A stretch of 64,000 nucleotides of DNA from Buchnera aphidicola (Rhopalosiphum maidis) (GCF_003671935.1 NZ_CP032759.1:310001-374000); one strand, 5' to 3'; positions 1-11,234 are shown, counted from the stretch's first letter. Made by a program: numbers and translations. Notes: generated by a model from the sequence alone, not told the origin.

Positions 1-738
1 TTAGCGAATTTATCAGAACGTTCTATATCTTTAAACTATGTTTGTCCTAAAATGACTAAAAAATATGGTATTTCCTTGTTAGACAGTCGTCATCCAGTTG
101 TTGAATGTTTTTTAGAAACTCCCTTTATTACCAATTCTATTTCTTTATCCAATACGAATAGAATGCTTATTATTACAGGCCCTAATATGGGTGGTAAAAG
201 TACTTATATGCGTCAAGTTGCACTTATTGTTATCATGGCTTGCATAGGTAGTTTCGTACCAGCAAAATATGCTTCTATTGGTCCAATTGATAAAATTTTT
301 ACACGTATTGGTTCTGCAGATGACGTAAGTAATGGTTATTCAACATTTATGATGGAAATGACAGAAATATCTAATATTCTTCATAATGCTACTTGTAATA
401 GTTTAATTTTAATAGATGAATTAGGACGAGGAACATCAAATAAAGATGGGTTAGCATTAGCTTGGTCATGTTCTAAATATTTAATTATTAAAAATAAATC
501 TATGATTTTATTATCTACTCACTTTATTGAATTAACAAAATTAGAAAAATTTTTTAAAAACATCCAAAATTTTCATTTTTCTGCTATTGAACATAATTCA
601 AGTATAGTTTTTCTATATAAAATTGAAAAAGGAGTTTCAAAAAAAAGTTATGGTATATCAGTAGCTGCTTTATCTGGAATTCCACATATTGTAATAAAGG
701 ATGCAAAGGAAAAATTGATTGAATTAGAAAGTAAATAA
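1..738 (+). CDS. mutS: DNA mismatch repair protein MutS (3' part only)
   Basis: This is the C-terminal part of MutS, the ATPase that recognises mismatched bases. The frame is open from base 1, so the gene starts outside the window; the ATG at 52 is internal. The visible part holds the ABC-type ATPase: the Walker A stretch GPNMGGKST, the STFMVEMTE-like signature (here STFMMEMTE), a Walker B LILIDELGRGTS and a following STHF switch histidine. The protein ends shortly after the ATPase, so the short C-terminal tetramer tail of E. coli MutS appears to be missing, as in many reduced genomes. No defect is visible in the part shown. Confidence 0.97.
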   Translation, partial: LANLSERSISLNYVCPKMTKKYGISLLDSRHPVVECFLETPFITNSISLSNTNRMLIITGPNMGGKSTYMRQVALIVIMACIGSFVPAKYASIGPIDKIFTRIGSADDVSNGYSTFMMEMTEISNILHNATCNSLILIDELGRGTSNKDGLALAWSCSKYLIIKNKSMILLSTHFIELTKLEKFFKNIQNFHFSAIEHNSSIVFLYKIEKGVSKKSYGISVAALSGIPHIVIKDAKEKLIELESK

Positions 739-867
739 TTCATTTAAAATGGTTTTTACATAAAATTTTGACTTTTTATTAGTAGCTAAAAATTAATATT
801 TTCTGTAAATTATACTGAATTAATAATGTTATTTTTTTAGAATGATAAGATTTAGGTATTTAGTATA

Positions 868-2670
868 ATGAAAAATAAAAATCCGTTTGATACCTTTTTT
901 CCTTTTAGTATAGATAAAGTAGAAAATTTAGAAAAAATAGAAAAAAATTGTTCTAATATTCAATACGCTTGGCTTTCAGGCTATTTTTGGAATCTAGCTA
1001 ATCAAACCTCTTCGAAATTAATATCTGAACCAAATGAATTATTTCAAAAAGATGATACAGAAAAAATAATTACAATTATATCTGCTTCTCAAACTGGTAA
1101 TGCGACACTTCTTGCTAAACGCTTTAATGAATATTTAAATAATGAAAATAAAAAAACTAATTTAGTTAATGTTTCTGATTACAATTTCAAAAAAATTAAA
1201 AATGAAAAGTTTTTAGTTTTAATTATTTCTACTCAAGGAGAAGGAGAACCTCCAGAAGAGGCATTATCTTTTTATAAATTTATCATGTCAAAAAAAGCTC
1301 CTAGATTAGACAATTTATACTACAGTATATTTGGATTAGGAGATATTTCTTATGATTTATTTTGTCAATCAGGGAAAGATTTTGATAAAAGATTTAGCGA
1401 ATTAGGAGCAAAACGTTTACTTAATAGATTAGATGCAGATATTGAATATGAAGAAAATTATATTAAGTGGTCTAAAGATTTATTGTTTTCTATAAATCAG
1501 ATAGATATTCCTTTTTTAAAAAAAAACAATAAAGATAATTTGATTAATGGATTAAATGTCTATACAAAGTATAAACCTGCTTCTGCTACTATTTTAGTCA
1601 ATCAAAAAATTACAGGTCGAAATTCAACTAAAGATGTTCATCATATTGAGATAGATATAAGTGATTTGAATATCATTTATACACCTGGTGATGCGTTAGG
1701 TGTATGGTATCAAAATAGTAGTCAATTAATAAATCAAATATTAAAATTACTCTCTATAGATACTTTTGATAAAGTTCAAGTCAAAGATAAATTGATTACT
1801 GTTTTTGAAGCTTTAAAAAATAATTTTGAATTAACTATAAATACCAAACATATTGTTCAAAAATATGCTGATATTACACAAAATAAATTTTTGCAGAAAA
1901 TTATATCTAATGATAAAGACTTAAACAACTACGTTAAACAAACCCCTTTATTGAACATGATAAATGATTATCCTAAAAAACTATCTTCTCAACAATTAAT
2001 TAACATTTTACGTCCTTTAAAACCTAGACTATATTCTATTTCTTCTTCTCAATCTGAAACAAGTGATGAAGTACATATTACAGTCGGGGTGGTGAAGAAA
2101 ATAATTTCTGGTTCTTTACATTTAGGAGGTGCTTCTGGTTACCTATCACAATTTTTAAAAGTTGATGATTCTATAAAAATTTTTATTGAAAAAAATAATA
2201 ACTTTCGTTTACCCGAAAACAAAGACTTACCTATTATTATGATTGCATCAGGTACTGGTATTGCTCCATTTCGTTCTTTTATGCAACAACGAGACAATGA
2301 TGGATCTAAAGGAAAAAATTGGATATTTTTTGGCAATCCTAATTTTACTGAAGATTTTTTATATCAATTGGAGTGGCAAAGATTTTTAAAAAACGGACTT
2401 CTTACTAAGATGAGTTTGGCTTGGTCTCGAGATCAAAAACAAAAAATATATGTACAAGATAAAATAAGAGAAAATGGAAAGGAATTATGGGCATGGATAG
2501 AGCAAGGCGCACAGATCTATGTATGTGGCAATGCATCTAAAATGGCAAAAGATGTTGAAAAAGCACTATTAGATGTTTTCAGTAAAAATAGTTCAATGAA
2601 TATTGAAGAATCCAGTGAATTTTTAAACGACTTGAGAATAAAACGACGTTATCAAAGAGATGTATATTAA
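868..2670 (+). CDS. cysJ: sulfite reductase [NADPH] flavoprotein alpha subunit
   Basis: CysJ carries electrons from NADPH through FAD and FMN to the CysI hemoprotein for reduction of sulfite to sulfide. At 600 aa it matches the usual length (about 599). The flavodoxin domain shows SASQTGNAT near residues 72-80. The FAD/NADPH reductase half shows RLYSISSSQ near 391 and [12 protein letters not shown] near 462, and the chain ends in the typical RYQRDVY. It opens the cys cluster 129 bp after mutS. A TTGACT at 768-773 could be a -35 box, but no convincing -10 lies at the right distance. The stop codon shares one base with the cysI start, so the two subunits are probably translationally coupled. 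Confidence 0.98.
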   Translation: MKNKNPFDTFFPFSIDKVENLEKIEKNCSNIQYAWLSGYFWNLANQTSSKLISEPNELFQKDDTEKIITIISASQTGNATLLAKRFNEYLNNENKKTNLVNVSDYNFKKIKNEKFLVLIISTQGEGEPPEEALSFYKFIMSKKAPRLDNLYYSIFGLGDISYDLFCQSGKDFDKRFSELGAKRLLNRLDADIEYEENYIKWSKDLLFSINQIDIPFLKKNNKDNLINGLNVYTKYKPASATILVNQKITGRNSTKDVHHIEIDISDLNIIYTPGDALGVWYQNSSQLINQILKLLSIDTFDKVQVKDKLITVFEALKNNFELTINTKHIVQKYADITQNKFLQKIISNDKDLNNYVKQTPLLNMINDYPKKLSSQQLINILRPLKPRLYSISSSQSETSDEVHITVGVVKKIISGSLHLGGASGYLSQFLKVDDSIKIFIEKNNNFRLPENKDLPIIMIASGTGIAPFRSFMQQRDNDGSKGKNWIFFGNPNFTEDFLYQLEWQRFLKNGLLTKMSLAWSRDQKQKIYVQDKIRENGKELWAWIEQGAQIYVCGNASKMAKDVEKALLDVFSKNSSMNIEESSEFLNDLRIKRRYQRDVY

Positions 2671-4373
2671 TGAAAAAAGACAATAAAGAAGTACTGTTAA
2701 AAAGTACTCCAGAAGAAGCAATTAAAGAAAATAGTAATTATCTTCGAGGTACTATTATTAATGATTTAAAAAATGAAATTACCAATGGTTTTAGTGGTGA
2801 TAATTTTTCTCTAATTCGATTTCATGGTATGTATCAGCAAGATGATCGCGATTTACGTTTAGAACGTAATCAACAAAAATTAGAACCCCGTTATGCAATG
2901 ATGTTGCGTTGTCGTTTACCTGGAGGAATTATTAAAGCTAAAAAATGGTTACAAATTGATCATTTTGCGAGTAAAAATACCTTATATGGAACAATCCGTT
3001 TAACTAATCGTCAAACTTTTCAATTTCATGGGATTTTAAAGAAAAAATTAAAAGATGCTCATAAAATGCTACATGAAATAGGTTTAGATTCTTTAGGTAC
3101 AGCTAATGATGTTAATAGAAATGTTCTTTGTACATCTAATCCTATGGAATCTGTAATTCATCAAGAATGTTATGGATGGGCTCAAAAAATTTCAAATTTT
3201 TTATTACCTCAAACTAAAGCATATGCAGAAATTTGGTTAGATCAAAAAAAGATAGCTACTACAGATCAAGAACCAATTTTAGGAAAAACTTATTTACCAC
3301 GAAAATTTAAAACGACGGTAGTGGTTCCACCGTACAATGATGTAGACTTATATGCTAATGATATGAATTTTATAGCAATTGTAAAAGATAATAAAATTAT
3401 AGGATTTAATGTATTAATAGGTGGTGGTTTGTCTATAAATCATGGAAATAAGAATACATGGCCATTTCTTGCTATTGAATTAGGTTACATTACTGTTGAA
3501 CAAACTTTATCTGTTGCTAAATCTATAGTAACAACACAACGCGATTGGGGAAATCGTACCGACCGGAAAAATGCAAAAACTAGGTATACTATAAAAAGAG
3601 TAGGTTTAAGTATTTTTAAGAAAGAAGTTGAAAAAAGAGCTAATATAACTTTTGGAACTATTCGTCCTTATCATTTTATTAGTCGAGGAGATAGATTTGG
3701 ATGGACAAAAAATATTGATAATAATTGGAGTTTAACAATTTTTATTCAAAATGGAAGAATATACGATAATGACAAACAATTAGTAAAATCAGGTTTATTA
3801 AAAATAGCTAATGTACATAAAGGTAATTTTAGATTAACAGCAAATCAAAATATAGTCATTTCTGAAATATCTGATGAAAACAAGAAAGAAATAGAAGAAA
3901 TTGCCATCTCTCATGGATTAATAAAAAAAACAAGTCCGTTACGTGAAAATTCTATGGCTTGCGTTTCTTTTCCTACTTGTCCATTAGCAATGGCTGAGGC
4001 TGAACGTATGCTATCGTTTTTTATTACTCAAGTAGAAAATATCATGTTAAAATATGGAGTTGAAAAAGAAATAATAATTTTGCGCATTTCTGGATGTCCT
4101 AATGGTTGTGGAAGATCTTTATTAGCTGAAATTGGTTTAATTGGAAAAGCTATTGGTCGATATAATTTATATATTGGAGGAAATCGCATAGGTAGTCGAA
4201 TTCCTAAGATGTATAAAGAAAATATTACAGAAAAAGAAATCTTAACTCATTTAAAGTTTTTAATAAAAACTTGGTCTATTGAACGTAAAAAAGAAGAGCA
4301 TTTTGGAGATTTTGTCGTTAGAAAAAATATTATAAAAGAAATTGTTAATCCTGTTCATGATTTTTGGAATTAA
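2670..4373 (+). CDS. cysI: sulfite reductase [NADPH] hemoprotein beta subunit
   Basis: CysI reduces sulfite to sulfide with six electrons at a coupled siroheme and 4Fe-4S centre. The four cluster/siroheme cysteines are present with family spacing: C431 and C437 in CVSFPTC, and C476 and C480 in SGCPNGC. The length (567 aa) is close to the E. coli 570. The ATG overlaps the cysJ stop, and its own stop overlaps an ATG in the cysH frame. Its siroheme would come from the cysG product encoded just downstream. The frame is intact. Confidence 0.98.
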   Translation: MKKDNKEVLLKSTPEEAIKENSNYLRGTIINDLKNEITNGFSGDNFSLIRFHGMYQQDDRDLRLERNQQKLEPRYAMMLRCRLPGGIIKAKKWLQIDHFASKNTLYGTIRLTNRQTFQFHGILKKKLKDAHKMLHEIGLDSLGTANDVNRNVLCTSNPMESVIHQECYGWAQKISNFLLPQTKAYAEIWLDQKKIATTDQEPILGKTYLPRKFKTTVVVPPYNDVDLYANDMNFIAIVKDNKIIGFNVLIGGGLSINHGNKNTWPFLAIELGYITVEQTLSVAKSIVTTQRDWGNRTDRKNAKTRYTIKRVGLSIFKKEVEKRANITFGTIRPYHFISRGDRFGWTKNIDNNWSLTIFIQNGRIYDNDKQLVKSGLLKIANVHKGNFRLTANQNIVISEISDENKKEIEEIAISHGLIKKTSPLRENSMACVSFPTCPLAMAEAERMLSFFITQVENIMLKYGVEKEIIILRISGCPNGCGRSLLAEIGLIGKAIGRYNLYIGGNRIGSRIPKMYKENITEKEILTHLKFLIKTWSIERKKEEHFGDFVVRKNIIKEIVNPVHDFWN

Positions 4374-4384
4374 TGGTGATAAAT

Positions 4385-5119
4385 ATGTCTCAATTTGACT
4401 ATAAAAATATAAATTCGTTAGATCCTGAAAAAAAAAAGGAAGTTTTATCTGAAGTTAATATGCTATTGTCTAGATATTCTGCTGAAAAACGTATATCTTG
4501 GTCATTAAGGAATTTACCGTTTACACATGTTATGTCATCTAGTTTTGGTATCCAATCAATTGTATTATTACATCTTATAGTAACGCAAAAATCTGATATT
4601 CCTATTATACTGATTGATACTGGATATTTATTTCCTCAAACATATAATTTTATTGATATGTTAAAAAAAAAATGGAATTTAAATTTAAAAGTTTTTCGAT
4701 CCACTATATCTTCAGCTTGGCAAGAAGCTCGATATGGAAAATTATGGACTCAAGGACTCAAAGGTATTAATTTATATAATACTATTAATAAAGTAGAACC
4801 AATGGATTTGGCTTTTAAAAAATTATCAGTAAAAACATGGTTTTCAGGATTACGTCGTGAACAATCTAAAAGTCGAAGTGCATTACCATATCTTTCTCTT
4901 CAAAAAGGAATTTTTAAAGTCTTACCAATTTTAGATTGGTCTAATCATCAAATATATCAATATTTAAAAGAAAATAACTTAAAAAACCATCCTTTATCAA
5001 AAGAAGGCTATGTATCTTTAGGAGATGTTCATACTACTAAAAAATTTAAAACAGGTATGTTAGAAGAAGAAACTCGTTTTTTTGGATTAAAGCGTGAATG
5101 TGGATTACATGAAAATTAA
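4385..5119 (+). CDS. cysH: phosphoadenosine phosphosulfate (PAPS) reductase
   Basis: CysH reduces PAPS to sulfite with thioredoxin. I place the start at the ATG at 4385 (MSQFDYKN), which gives 244 aa, the same as E. coli. An in-frame ATG at 4373 and a TTG at 4364 lie just upstream, inside or touching the end of cysI. The catalytic C-terminal motif KRECGLH is present with the cysteine at residue 239. The PP-loop-like region SSSFGIQS and the LRREQS motif are intact. A run of ten A at 4428-4437 lies in this intact frame, so some transcripts may be frameshifted by slippage. Confidence 0.97.
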   Translation: MSQFDYKNINSLDPEKKKEVLSEVNMLLSRYSAEKRISWSLRNLPFTHVMSSSFGIQSIVLLHLIVTQKSDIPIILIDTGYLFPQTYNFIDMLKKKWNLNLKVFRSTISSAWQEARYGKLWTQGLKGINLYNTINKVEPMDLAFKKLSVKTWFSGLRREQSKSRSALPYLSLQKGIFKVLPILDWSNHQIYQYLKENNLKNHPLSKEGYVSLGDVHTTKKFKTGMLEEETRFFGLKRECGLHEN

Positions 5120-5223
5120 TTTTCATACTTTTGAAAATTTTATATATTTAAAATTAAATATAAGAATATTAATCATTTTTCAAAAACTTATATAAACTTT
5201 TTATTATTTTTAATAGGGTAAAT

Positions 5224-6645
5224 GTGAATTATCTTCCTATTTTTTTAGATTTAAAAGATAAAAATGTATTGGTAGTTGGTGCTGGTAAAGTGGCTTTTAA
5301 TAAAATTAAATTATTACTTCGTTCAGGAGCTATAATTAATATTATTAGTAAAAATATATCTTCAGAAATTAAAATACTTCTAGATCAAAAAAAAGTACAT
5401 TGGATTTCCGAAAAATTTCATTTTTCTTATTTAAATAAGATTTTTTTGGTAATTGCTGCTACTAACGATATTCAGTTAAATCAAAAAATATTTGAAACAT
5501 GTAATAATCTTTGCATATTAGTTAATGTCGTTGATGATCAAGAAAAATGTTCTTTTATTTTTCCTTCTATTATTGATCGATCTCCTGTAATTGTAGCTAT
5601 TTCTTCAGGAGGAACAGCACCTGTTTTATTGCGTTTATTGCGTGAAAAAATTGAATCTATTCTTCCTATGAGATTGGGTAATGTTGCTAAAATAGCAGGG
5701 AATTGGAGATCTATAATTAAACAAAAATTTACTACTTTACTAGAAAGACGTCGTTTTTGGGAAAAGTTATTTAATAGTATTTTTGTGCAATATGTAATTA
5801 ATGGAGAAATAAAAAAAGCAGTTAAATTTTTAAAAAAAATGATGAATAAACCTCATTTGTTAACTGGGGAAATCATTTTAGTTGGAGCAGGTCCTGGAAA
5901 TAGTGGATTATTAACTTTAAGAGCACTGCAAGTATTGCAAGAAGCTGATGTAGTTTTATACGACCGTTTAGTTTCTTCAGAAATTTTAGAGTTTATTCGT
6001 CGAGATGCACAATGTATTTATGTTGGCAAATCTGCTGGTGCAAAAAATATTAGTCAAGATGAAATTATTAAATTATTAATATCTTTAGCAAAAAAAGGAA
6101 AAAAAGTAGTTCGTTTAAAAGGAGGAGATCCATTTATTTTTGGTCGTGGTGGTGAAGAATTAGAGGCAGCAAAAAATGAAGGTATTGATGTTCAAGTTGT
6201 GCCAGGGATTACATCTGCCATTGGTATTTCAGCTTATACTGGTATACCATTAACACATCGAGAATACGCACAAGGTGTAATATTTATTACAGGTCATAAA
6301 TGTCAAAATGGTATGTCAAATAATTGGTCTATTTTATCTGATTCTTCTTATACTTTAGTTGTGTACATGGGAACTTTACAAGCTTCATATATTTCTCAAA
6401 ATCTTATTTTACATGGTCGTTCTAAATCAACACCAATAGCTGTTGTTGGAAAAGGTACTACTATACAACAAAAAGTTGTTATAGGACGTTTAGATGAACT
6501 TGATAAAATAGTTAAATTTACTATAAATCCATCTTTATTAATTATTGGGAAAGTTGTTTTATTACATAAAAAATTAGAATGGTTTAATACTTCTAGTGAA
6601 TTTAATAACACAAAAAATATCTCTTCTATAGTAAATTTAATTTAA
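5224..6645 (+). CDS. cysG: siroheme synthase (SUMT / precorrin-2 dehydrogenase / ferrochelatase)
   Basis: CysG converts uroporphyrinogen III to siroheme, the cofactor of CysI. Both halves are present: an N-terminal Rossmann domain with VVGAGKVA near residues 16-23 (dehydrogenase/ferrochelatase), and a C-terminal SAM uroporphyrinogen methyltransferase starting at VGAGPGNSGLLT near residue 219, followed by VRLKGGDPFIFGRGGEE. The start is a GTG at 5224 after TAATAGGGT. The length (473 aa) is slightly more than the E. coli 457. In E. coli cysG sits far away beside nirBD; here it lies between cysH and cysD, so the cofactor enzyme is grouped with the pathway that uses it. Confidence 0.97.
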   Translation: MNYLPIFLDLKDKNVLVVGAGKVAFNKIKLLLRSGAIINIISKNISSEIKILLDQKKVHWISEKFHFSYLNKIFLVIAATNDIQLNQKIFETCNNLCILVNVVDDQEKCSFIFPSIIDRSPVIVAISSGGTAPVLLRLLREKIESILPMRLGNVAKIAGNWRSIIKQKFTTLLERRRFWEKLFNSIFVQYVINGEIKKAVKFLKKMMNKPHLLTGEIILVGAGPGNSGLLTLRALQVLQEADVVLYDRLVSSEILEFIRRDAQCIYVGKSAGAKNISQDEIIKLLISLAKKGKKVVRLKGGDPFIFGRGGEELEAAKNEGIDVQVVPGITSAIGISAYTGIPLTHREYAQGVIFITGHKCQNGMSNNWSILSDSSYTLVVYMGTLQASYISQNLILHGRSKSTPIAVVGKGTTIQQKVVIGRLDELDKIVKFTINPSLLIIGKVVLLHKKLEWFNTSSEFNNTKNISSIVNLI

Positions 6646-6654
6646 GGAAAGAAA

Positions 6655-7563
6655 ATGTTTAAACAAAATACTACTCATTTACGTCAATTAGAATCAGAAA
6701 GTATTTATATAATGCGAGAGGTAATAGCTGAATTTGAAAATCCTGTTATGCTTTATTCTATTGGAAAAGATTCTTCGGTTATGCTACATCTTGCGAGAAA
6801 ATCATTTTATCCTGGACGTTTACCTTTTCCTTTATTGCATATAGATACTGGATGGAAATTTAAAGAAATGTATTCTTTTAGAGATTATGTTGCTAAATCT
6901 TTAAATATAGAATTAATTGTTCATTCTAATCTAAAAGGAAAATTATTAGGCGTGGATCCATTTCAAGATAGTGGTACTAAATACACTGATGTAATGAAAA
7001 CAGAAGGATTAAAAGAAGCAATAAATAAATATAAATTTGATGCTGCTTTTGGTGGAGCTAGACGTGATGAAGAAAAATCACGGTCTAAAGAACGAATTTA
7101 TTCTTTTCGTGATTCTTTTCATCAATGGGATCCTAAAAAACAACGTCCAGAATTATGGTGGAATTATAATGGTCAAATTAACAAAGGAGAAAGTATTCGT
7201 GTTTTTCCCCTTTCTAATTGGACTGAATTAGATATTTGGCAATATATTTTTTTAGAAAAAATAGAGATTGTACCACTTTATTTTGCTGCTATGCGTCCAG
7301 TCTTAGAAAGAGATGGTACTTTATTAGTTGTTAATGATGAACGTATTAATATTAAACCACATGAAAAGATAACTAAAAAAATGGTTCGATTCCGAACGTT
7401 AGGTTGTTGGCCTTTAACAAGTGCCATTGAATCAAAAGCTATCACTCTTCCCGATGTTATTGAAGAAACACTAATTGTAAAGACAAGTGAGCGTACAGGT
7501 CGATCTATTGATCATGATCAAAGAAGTTCAATGGAGTTTAAAAAAAGACAAGGTTACTTTTAA
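6655..7563 (+). CDS. cysD: sulfate adenylyltransferase subunit 2
   Basis: CysD is the catalytic subunit of ATP sulfurylase, which with the CysN GTPase makes adenosine 5'-phosphosulfate from sulfate and ATP. The 302 aa length equals E. coli. The PAPS-reductase-like fold is seen in the [14 protein letters not shown]-loop-like motif near residues 37-49, [15 protein letters not shown] near 130, and the C-terminal [10 protein letters not shown] and [10 protein letters not shown]. It follows cysG by 9 bp with AAGGAAAG as ribosome-binding site. cysN follows 16 bp after its stop. Confidence 0.98.
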   Translation: MFKQNTTHLRQLESESIYIMREVIAEFENPVMLYSIGKDSSVMLHLARKSFYPGRLPFPLLHIDTGWKFKEMYSFRDYVAKSLNIELIVHSNLKGKLLGVDPFQDSGTKYTDVMKTEGLKEAINKYKFDAAFGGARRDEEKSRSKERIYSFRDSFHQWDPKKQRPELWWNYNGQINKGESIRVFPLSNWTELDIWQYIFLEKIEIVPLYFAAMRPVLERDGTLLVVNDERINIKPHEKITKKMVRFRTLGCWPLTSAIESKAITLPDVIEETLIVKTSERTGRSIDHDQRSSMEFKKRQGYF

Positions 7564-7579
7564 AAAAAATGAGATTAAA

Positions 7580-8998
7580 ATGAATAAAAATATTAATACT
7601 AAAAAACTTAATACAAAAGAGAGTTTTCAAAGTTGGTTACATTTAAATGAACAAAAAACTTTGTTAAAATTTTTAACATGTGGCAGTGTAGATGATGGAA
7701 AAAGTACCTTAATTGGTCGTTTGTTACATGATACTAAACAAATTTATGAAGACCAGTTATCTTCTTTAAGAAATGATAGTAAACGTCATGGTACACAAGG
7801 AGAAAAAATAGATCTTGCTCTTATAGTTGATGGACTTCAATCAGAACGTGAACAAGGTATTACAATTGATGTTGCATACCGTTACTTTTCTACCAGTAAG
7901 AGAAAGTTTATTATTGCTGATACACCAGGTCATGAACAATATACTCGAAATATGGTTACAGGTGCATCTACATGTGATTTATCTATTCTATTAGTAGATG
8001 CTAGAAAGGGATTATCAAAACAAACTTATAGACATAGTTTTATTTCTACATTACTTGGAATTAAATATCTAGTTGTTGCAGTAAATAAAATGGACTTAGT
8101 AAAATACAAAGAAGAAATATTTATAAACATAAAAAAAAATTTTCTTCTTTTTGCTCAAAGTTTTTCTCAAGATTTAAAAATTTTTTTTATACCTATATCA
8201 GCATTAATTGGTGAAAATATTGTATTTAAAAGTAAATTTATGCCTTGGTATAAAGGATTTACATTATTGCATTTTTTAGAAACTATAAAAATTGAAGATG
8301 TTGTTAACTCTAAAGAAATTAGATTTCCAGTACAGTATGTCAATCGTCCTGATTCAAATTTTCGTGGATATTCTGGTACATTAGTTTCTGGTAAAATTTA
8401 TGTTGGGCAAAAAATTAAAATATTGCCTATCAATATTCATTCATCTGTTTCTCGTATTTTGCAGTTTGACAAAGATTTAGAAAAAGCAGAAGTTGGCGAA
8501 GCTATTACAATAGTTTTAAAAAATGAAATAGATGTTAATCGTGGAGATTTTTTTGTAAATGTTGATTCTCTTTTAAAACCTTCTCGAGAAGCAATTATCG
8601 ATGTTGTATGGATGACAAATTCTATATTAGAAATAGGTAATTCGTATATTATTAAATTAGCCGGAAAAAAAATACGTGTTTATATTAAAAAAGTTTTATT
8701 TAAAATAGATGTAAACACTTTGGTTAAGAAAAAAACTAATTCTTTAAAATTAAATAGTGTTGGACGAGTGAAAATTGTATTTAGTGAGGAAACTGTATTT
8801 GATGACTATGAAGAAAATAAAATCACAGGTAGTTTGATTTTTATTGATCTTTTAAGCAATATTACAGTAGGAGCAGGGATGATTCGAAAAACTATAGAAA
8901 AAGAAGAAAAACTTGTTTCTCATAAAAATAATGATTTTGAATTAGATTTATATAATTTAATTTTAAAACATTTTCCACATTGGAATATAAAAAAGTAA
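7580..8998 (+). CDS. cysN: sulfate adenylyltransferase subunit 1 (GTPase)
   Basis: CysN is the EF-Tu-like GTPase that drives ATP sulfurylase. GTPase motifs are clear: G1 [15 protein letters not shown]3 [12 protein letters not shown] and G4 NKMD, followed by beta-barrel domains. I chose the ATG at 7580 ([10 protein letters not shown]), giving 472 aa against 475 in E. coli. The frame is open further upstream, to a TTG at 7487 inside cysD, but that extension is unlike the family. A run of nine A occurs at 8131-8139 inside the intact frame. The end overlaps no functional start of cysC, which begins 20 bp later. Confidence 0.97.
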   Translation: MNKNINTKKLNTKESFQSWLHLNEQKTLLKFLTCGSVDDGKSTLIGRLLHDTKQIYEDQLSSLRNDSKRHGTQGEKIDLALIVDGLQSEREQGITIDVAYRYFSTSKRKFIIADTPGHEQYTRNMVTGASTCDLSILLVDARKGLSKQTYRHSFISTLLGIKYLVVAVNKMDLVKYKEEIFINIKKNFLLFAQSFSQDLKIFFIPISALIGENIVFKSKFMPWYKGFTLLHFLETIKIEDVVNSKEIRFPVQYVNRPDSNFRGYSGTLVSGKIYVGQKIKILPINIHSSVSRILQFDKDLEKAEVGEAITIVLKNEIDVNRGDFFVNVDSLLKPSREAIIDVVWMTNSILEIGNSYIIKLAGKKIRVYIKKVLFKIDVNTLVKKKTNSLKLNSVGRVKIVFSEETVFDDYEENKITGSLIFIDLLSNITVGAGMIRKTIEKEEKLVSHKNNDFELDLYNLILKHFPHWNIKK

Positions 8999-9018
8999 AA
9001 AAAGGTTTTTTTATTAAA

Positions 9019-9654
9019 ATGAATAATAATTCAAAAAAAAATATTATTTGGCAAAATCATTCGATAACACGCATGAAACGTGAGAAAAAAAATGGGCATA
9101 AATCTATAGTAATATGGTTTACAGGACTATCAGGATCAGGAAAATCCAGCATTGCTAATTCTTTAGAAACAATATTATTTAAAAACAATCTTAATACTTA
9201 TTTATTAGATGGAGATAATATTAGATCTCATTTATGTTCTGATTTAAGTTTCAGTTTTTCAGATAGAAATGAAAATATCAGACGTATTGGAGAAGTAGCA
9301 AAACTTATGATGGATGCAGGGATGATAGTTTTAGTTTCTGTTATTTCTCCCTATAAAAATCAAAGAGAGAAAATTTCTACAATGCTAGGAAAAAAAAATT
9401 TTTTGGAAGTTTTTGTTGATACTCCAGTAAACATATGTGAAGAACGTGATCCTAAAAAATTATATCAAAAATCTCGCCTTGGTAAAATATCTGATTTTAC
9501 TGGTATCCAATCTTCATATGAAATTCCAGAAAAACCAGATCTCTATTTAGATGGGACAATGTCTTTAAAAAATAATACAAAAAAATTAATTCAAATATTA
9601 TATGATAGAAATATTATATCTTTTTTAAATATTGATAAAAAATTTTTATTTTAA
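9019..9654 (+). CDS. cysC: adenylylsulfate (APS) kinase
   Basis: CysC phosphorylates APS to PAPS, the substrate of CysH. The P-loop GLSGSGKSS lies near residue 35, followed by DGDNIRSHLC, FSFSDRNENIRRIGEVA and the FTGIQSSYEIPEKPDL stretch typical of the family. The ATG at 9019 gives 211 aa against 201 in E. coli; the TTG at 8980 lies within the end of cysN and is rejected. It is the last gene of the cys cluster. Together with cysD, N, H, I, J and G it completes sulfate to sulfide. Confidence 0.97.
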   Translation: MNNNSKKNIIWQNHSITRMKREKKNGHKSIVIWFTGLSGSGKSSIANSLETILFKNNLNTYLLDGDNIRSHLCSDLSFSFSDRNENIRRIGEVAKLMMDAGMIVLVSVISPYKNQREKISTMLGKKNFLEVFVDTPVNICEERDPKKLYQKSRLGKISDFTGIQSSYEIPEKPDLYLDGTMSLKNNTKKLIQILYDRNIISFLNIDKKFLF

Positions 9655-9676
9655 ATAAAATTATTTAGAGTTATAT

Positions 9677-9939
9677 ATGAAAATGCTAAAAATATTTTTA
9701 CTATTTTTATTTTTTTGGTTGCAATGTTCTCTTTGGATTGGAAAAAATGGTATTCTAGAATATATTAAAATATATAAAAAAATTATAGTAAAAAAAAAAA
9801 AAATGAAGATTCTCAAATACGAAACAATCAATTAATATTAGAAATTGAACGTTTAAATAATATAATTAAAAATTAAAAAAATGAGCTATTTATTTTAAAT
9901 ATTTTAAATAAAAATTATTTTTTTTTGGATATTAAATGA
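9677..9939 (+). pseudogene. ftsB: ftsB remnant (cell division protein), frameshifted at a poly(A) run plus a nonsense codon
   Basis: FtsB is a small bitopic divisome protein that works with FtsL and FtsQ. The ATG at 9677 opens a frame that matches E. coli FtsB well: a hydrophobic N-terminus, then WLQCSLWIGKNGI (E. coli WLQYSLWFGKNGI). After about 38 codons there is a run of 14 A at 9790-9803, and the frame then ends after about 14 further codons. Adding one A continues into a coiled-coil-like part (NQLILEIERLNNIIKN) that stops at TAA 9874-9876. Reading through that stop gives KNEL, matching the family RNEL motif, and an end at TGA 9937-9939 overlapping the ispD ATG. So two lesions are visible: the run and the nonsense codon. 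Slippage alone could restore only 66 residues. Confidence 0.85.
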
Positions 9940-10646
9940 TATTAATTAATTCACCTAAACCAAAAATTATAGCTGTAGTTCCAGCTGCGGGAATAGGTAG
10001 AAGAATGCAATTAGATTTTCCCAAACAGTATATAAAAATTAAAAATTGTACTATTCTTGAATATACTTTAAAAACATTATTATCACATCCTAATATAGTT
10101 CGTATTATTGTAAGTTTACATCAGGAAGACAATTTTTTTCAAAAATTATCTATATCATCTAATCTACGCGTATCTTCTGTATTAGGTGGTAACGAAAGAA
10201 TAGATTCAGTGTTATCTGGTTTAATTATATCAACAGACGCTAAATGGGTAATAATTCATGATGCAGTTCGTCCTTGTTTAAGTTATCAAGATTTAGAAAA
10301 TTTAATTTCTATTACTAAAAACAGTAAAGTAGGTGGAATTTTAGCGCGACCTGTATGCGATACTATTAAATATAGTAATCACAAAAACAAAAAAATACTG
10401 CATACTATTTCTAGAAATCATTTATGGCATGCTTTAACTCCTCAATTATTTCCGATAAATTTATTGCGATTTTGTTTAAAAAAAACTATTAAAGACAAAA
10501 TAAATATAACAGATGAAGCCTCAGCATTAGAATATTGTGGATATCATCCATTAATTGTTTTAGGAAGCTATAAAAATATTAAGATAACTTATCCTGAAGA
10601 TCTTGTTTTTGCAGAACTTTATATTAAAGAATTATTAAAAAATTAA
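9936..10646 (+). CDS. ispD: 2-C-methyl-D-erythritol 4-phosphate cytidylyltransferase
   Basis: IspD makes CDP-methylerythritol in the non-mevalonate isoprenoid pathway. The nucleotide-binding loop VPAAGIGRRM with DFPKQY lies near residues 13-30, HDAVRPC near 108, and the TDEASALEY motif near 192. The 236 aa equals the E. coli length. The ATG overlaps the ancestral ftsB stop as ATGA, indicating former translational coupling with ftsB. ispF follows 15 bp downstream as in E. coli. Confidence 0.97.
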   Translation: MILINSPKPKIIAVVPAAGIGRRMQLDFPKQYIKIKNCTILEYTLKTLLSHPNIVRIIVSLHQEDNFFQKLSISSNLRVSSVLGGNERIDSVLSGLIISTDAKWVIIHDAVRPCLSYQDLENLISITKNSKVGGILARPVCDTIKYSNHKNKKILHTISRNHLWHALTPQLFPINLLRFCLKKTIKDKINITDEASALEYCGYHPLIVLGSYKNIKITYPEDLVFAELYIKELLKN

Positions 10647-10661
10647 GAGGATATATTTATA

Positions 10662-11165
10662 ATGAGAATTGGATATGGTTTTGATATTCATACCTTTGGT
10701 GGTATAAAGCCATTAATTATTGGAGGTGTCCAAATACCCCATAATCAAGGCCTAATAGCTCATTCTAACGGTGATTTGTTAATACATTCTTTAATAGATG
10801 CATTATTGGGTGCTACTGCTATGGGTGATATTGGTACTTTTTTCCCGAGCGAAGATGCAAAATATAAAAACGTTAATAGTAGAATTTTACTAAAAGATAT
10901 CTGGAAAAAAATTTATTTAAAAAACTATTATATATGTAATATTGATATTACTATTATTACTGAAACTCCTAAGATGTCATCTTATATCTTTCTTATGAGA
11001 TCAAATATAGCATCTGATCTTAATATCAAGCTAGACAAAGTTAGTGTAAAATCAACAAGTTCTAAAATGATAGGATGTATTGGAAGAAAAGAAGGAATAG
11101 CTTGTCAATCTCTTGTAATGCTTGTAAAATCTAAAAAGAGTAATAAAAAAATTAATAAAATTTAG
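10662..11165 (+). CDS. ispF: 2-C-methyl-D-erythritol 2,4-cyclodiphosphate synthase
   Basis: IspF closes the cyclodiphosphate ring in the MEP isoprenoid pathway. Metal ligands D8 and H10 (GFDIH) and H42 are in place, with HSNGD at 34-38 and [18 protein letters not shown] towards the C-terminus. The length is 167 aa (E. coli 159). A ribosome-binding site AAGAGGATAT precedes the ATG. In E. coli the next genes are truD, surE, pcm and then nlpD; here the frame goes straight to nlpD, so truD, surE and pcm are missing from this position. Confidence 0.97.
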   Translation: MRIGYGFDIHTFGGIKPLIIGGVQIPHNQGLIAHSNGDLLIHSLIDALLGATAMGDIGTFFPSEDAKYKNVNSRILLKDIWKKIYLKNYYICNIDITIITETPKMSSYIFLMRSNIASDLNIKLDKVSVKSTSSKMIGCIGRKEGIACQSLVMLVKSKKSNKKINKI

Positions 11166-11234
11166 TATAATTTATTTTATTAAATAAAATTATTACTTAA
11201 TTTTATTATTTATATAATTAAATGGTATAATTTA

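Noticed and set aside
768-799. Sigma-70 promoter in front of cysJ from TTGACT
   Set aside because: The best -10-like hexamers lie at poor spacing (13 or 20 bp), and A/T-rich DNA gives many such matches.
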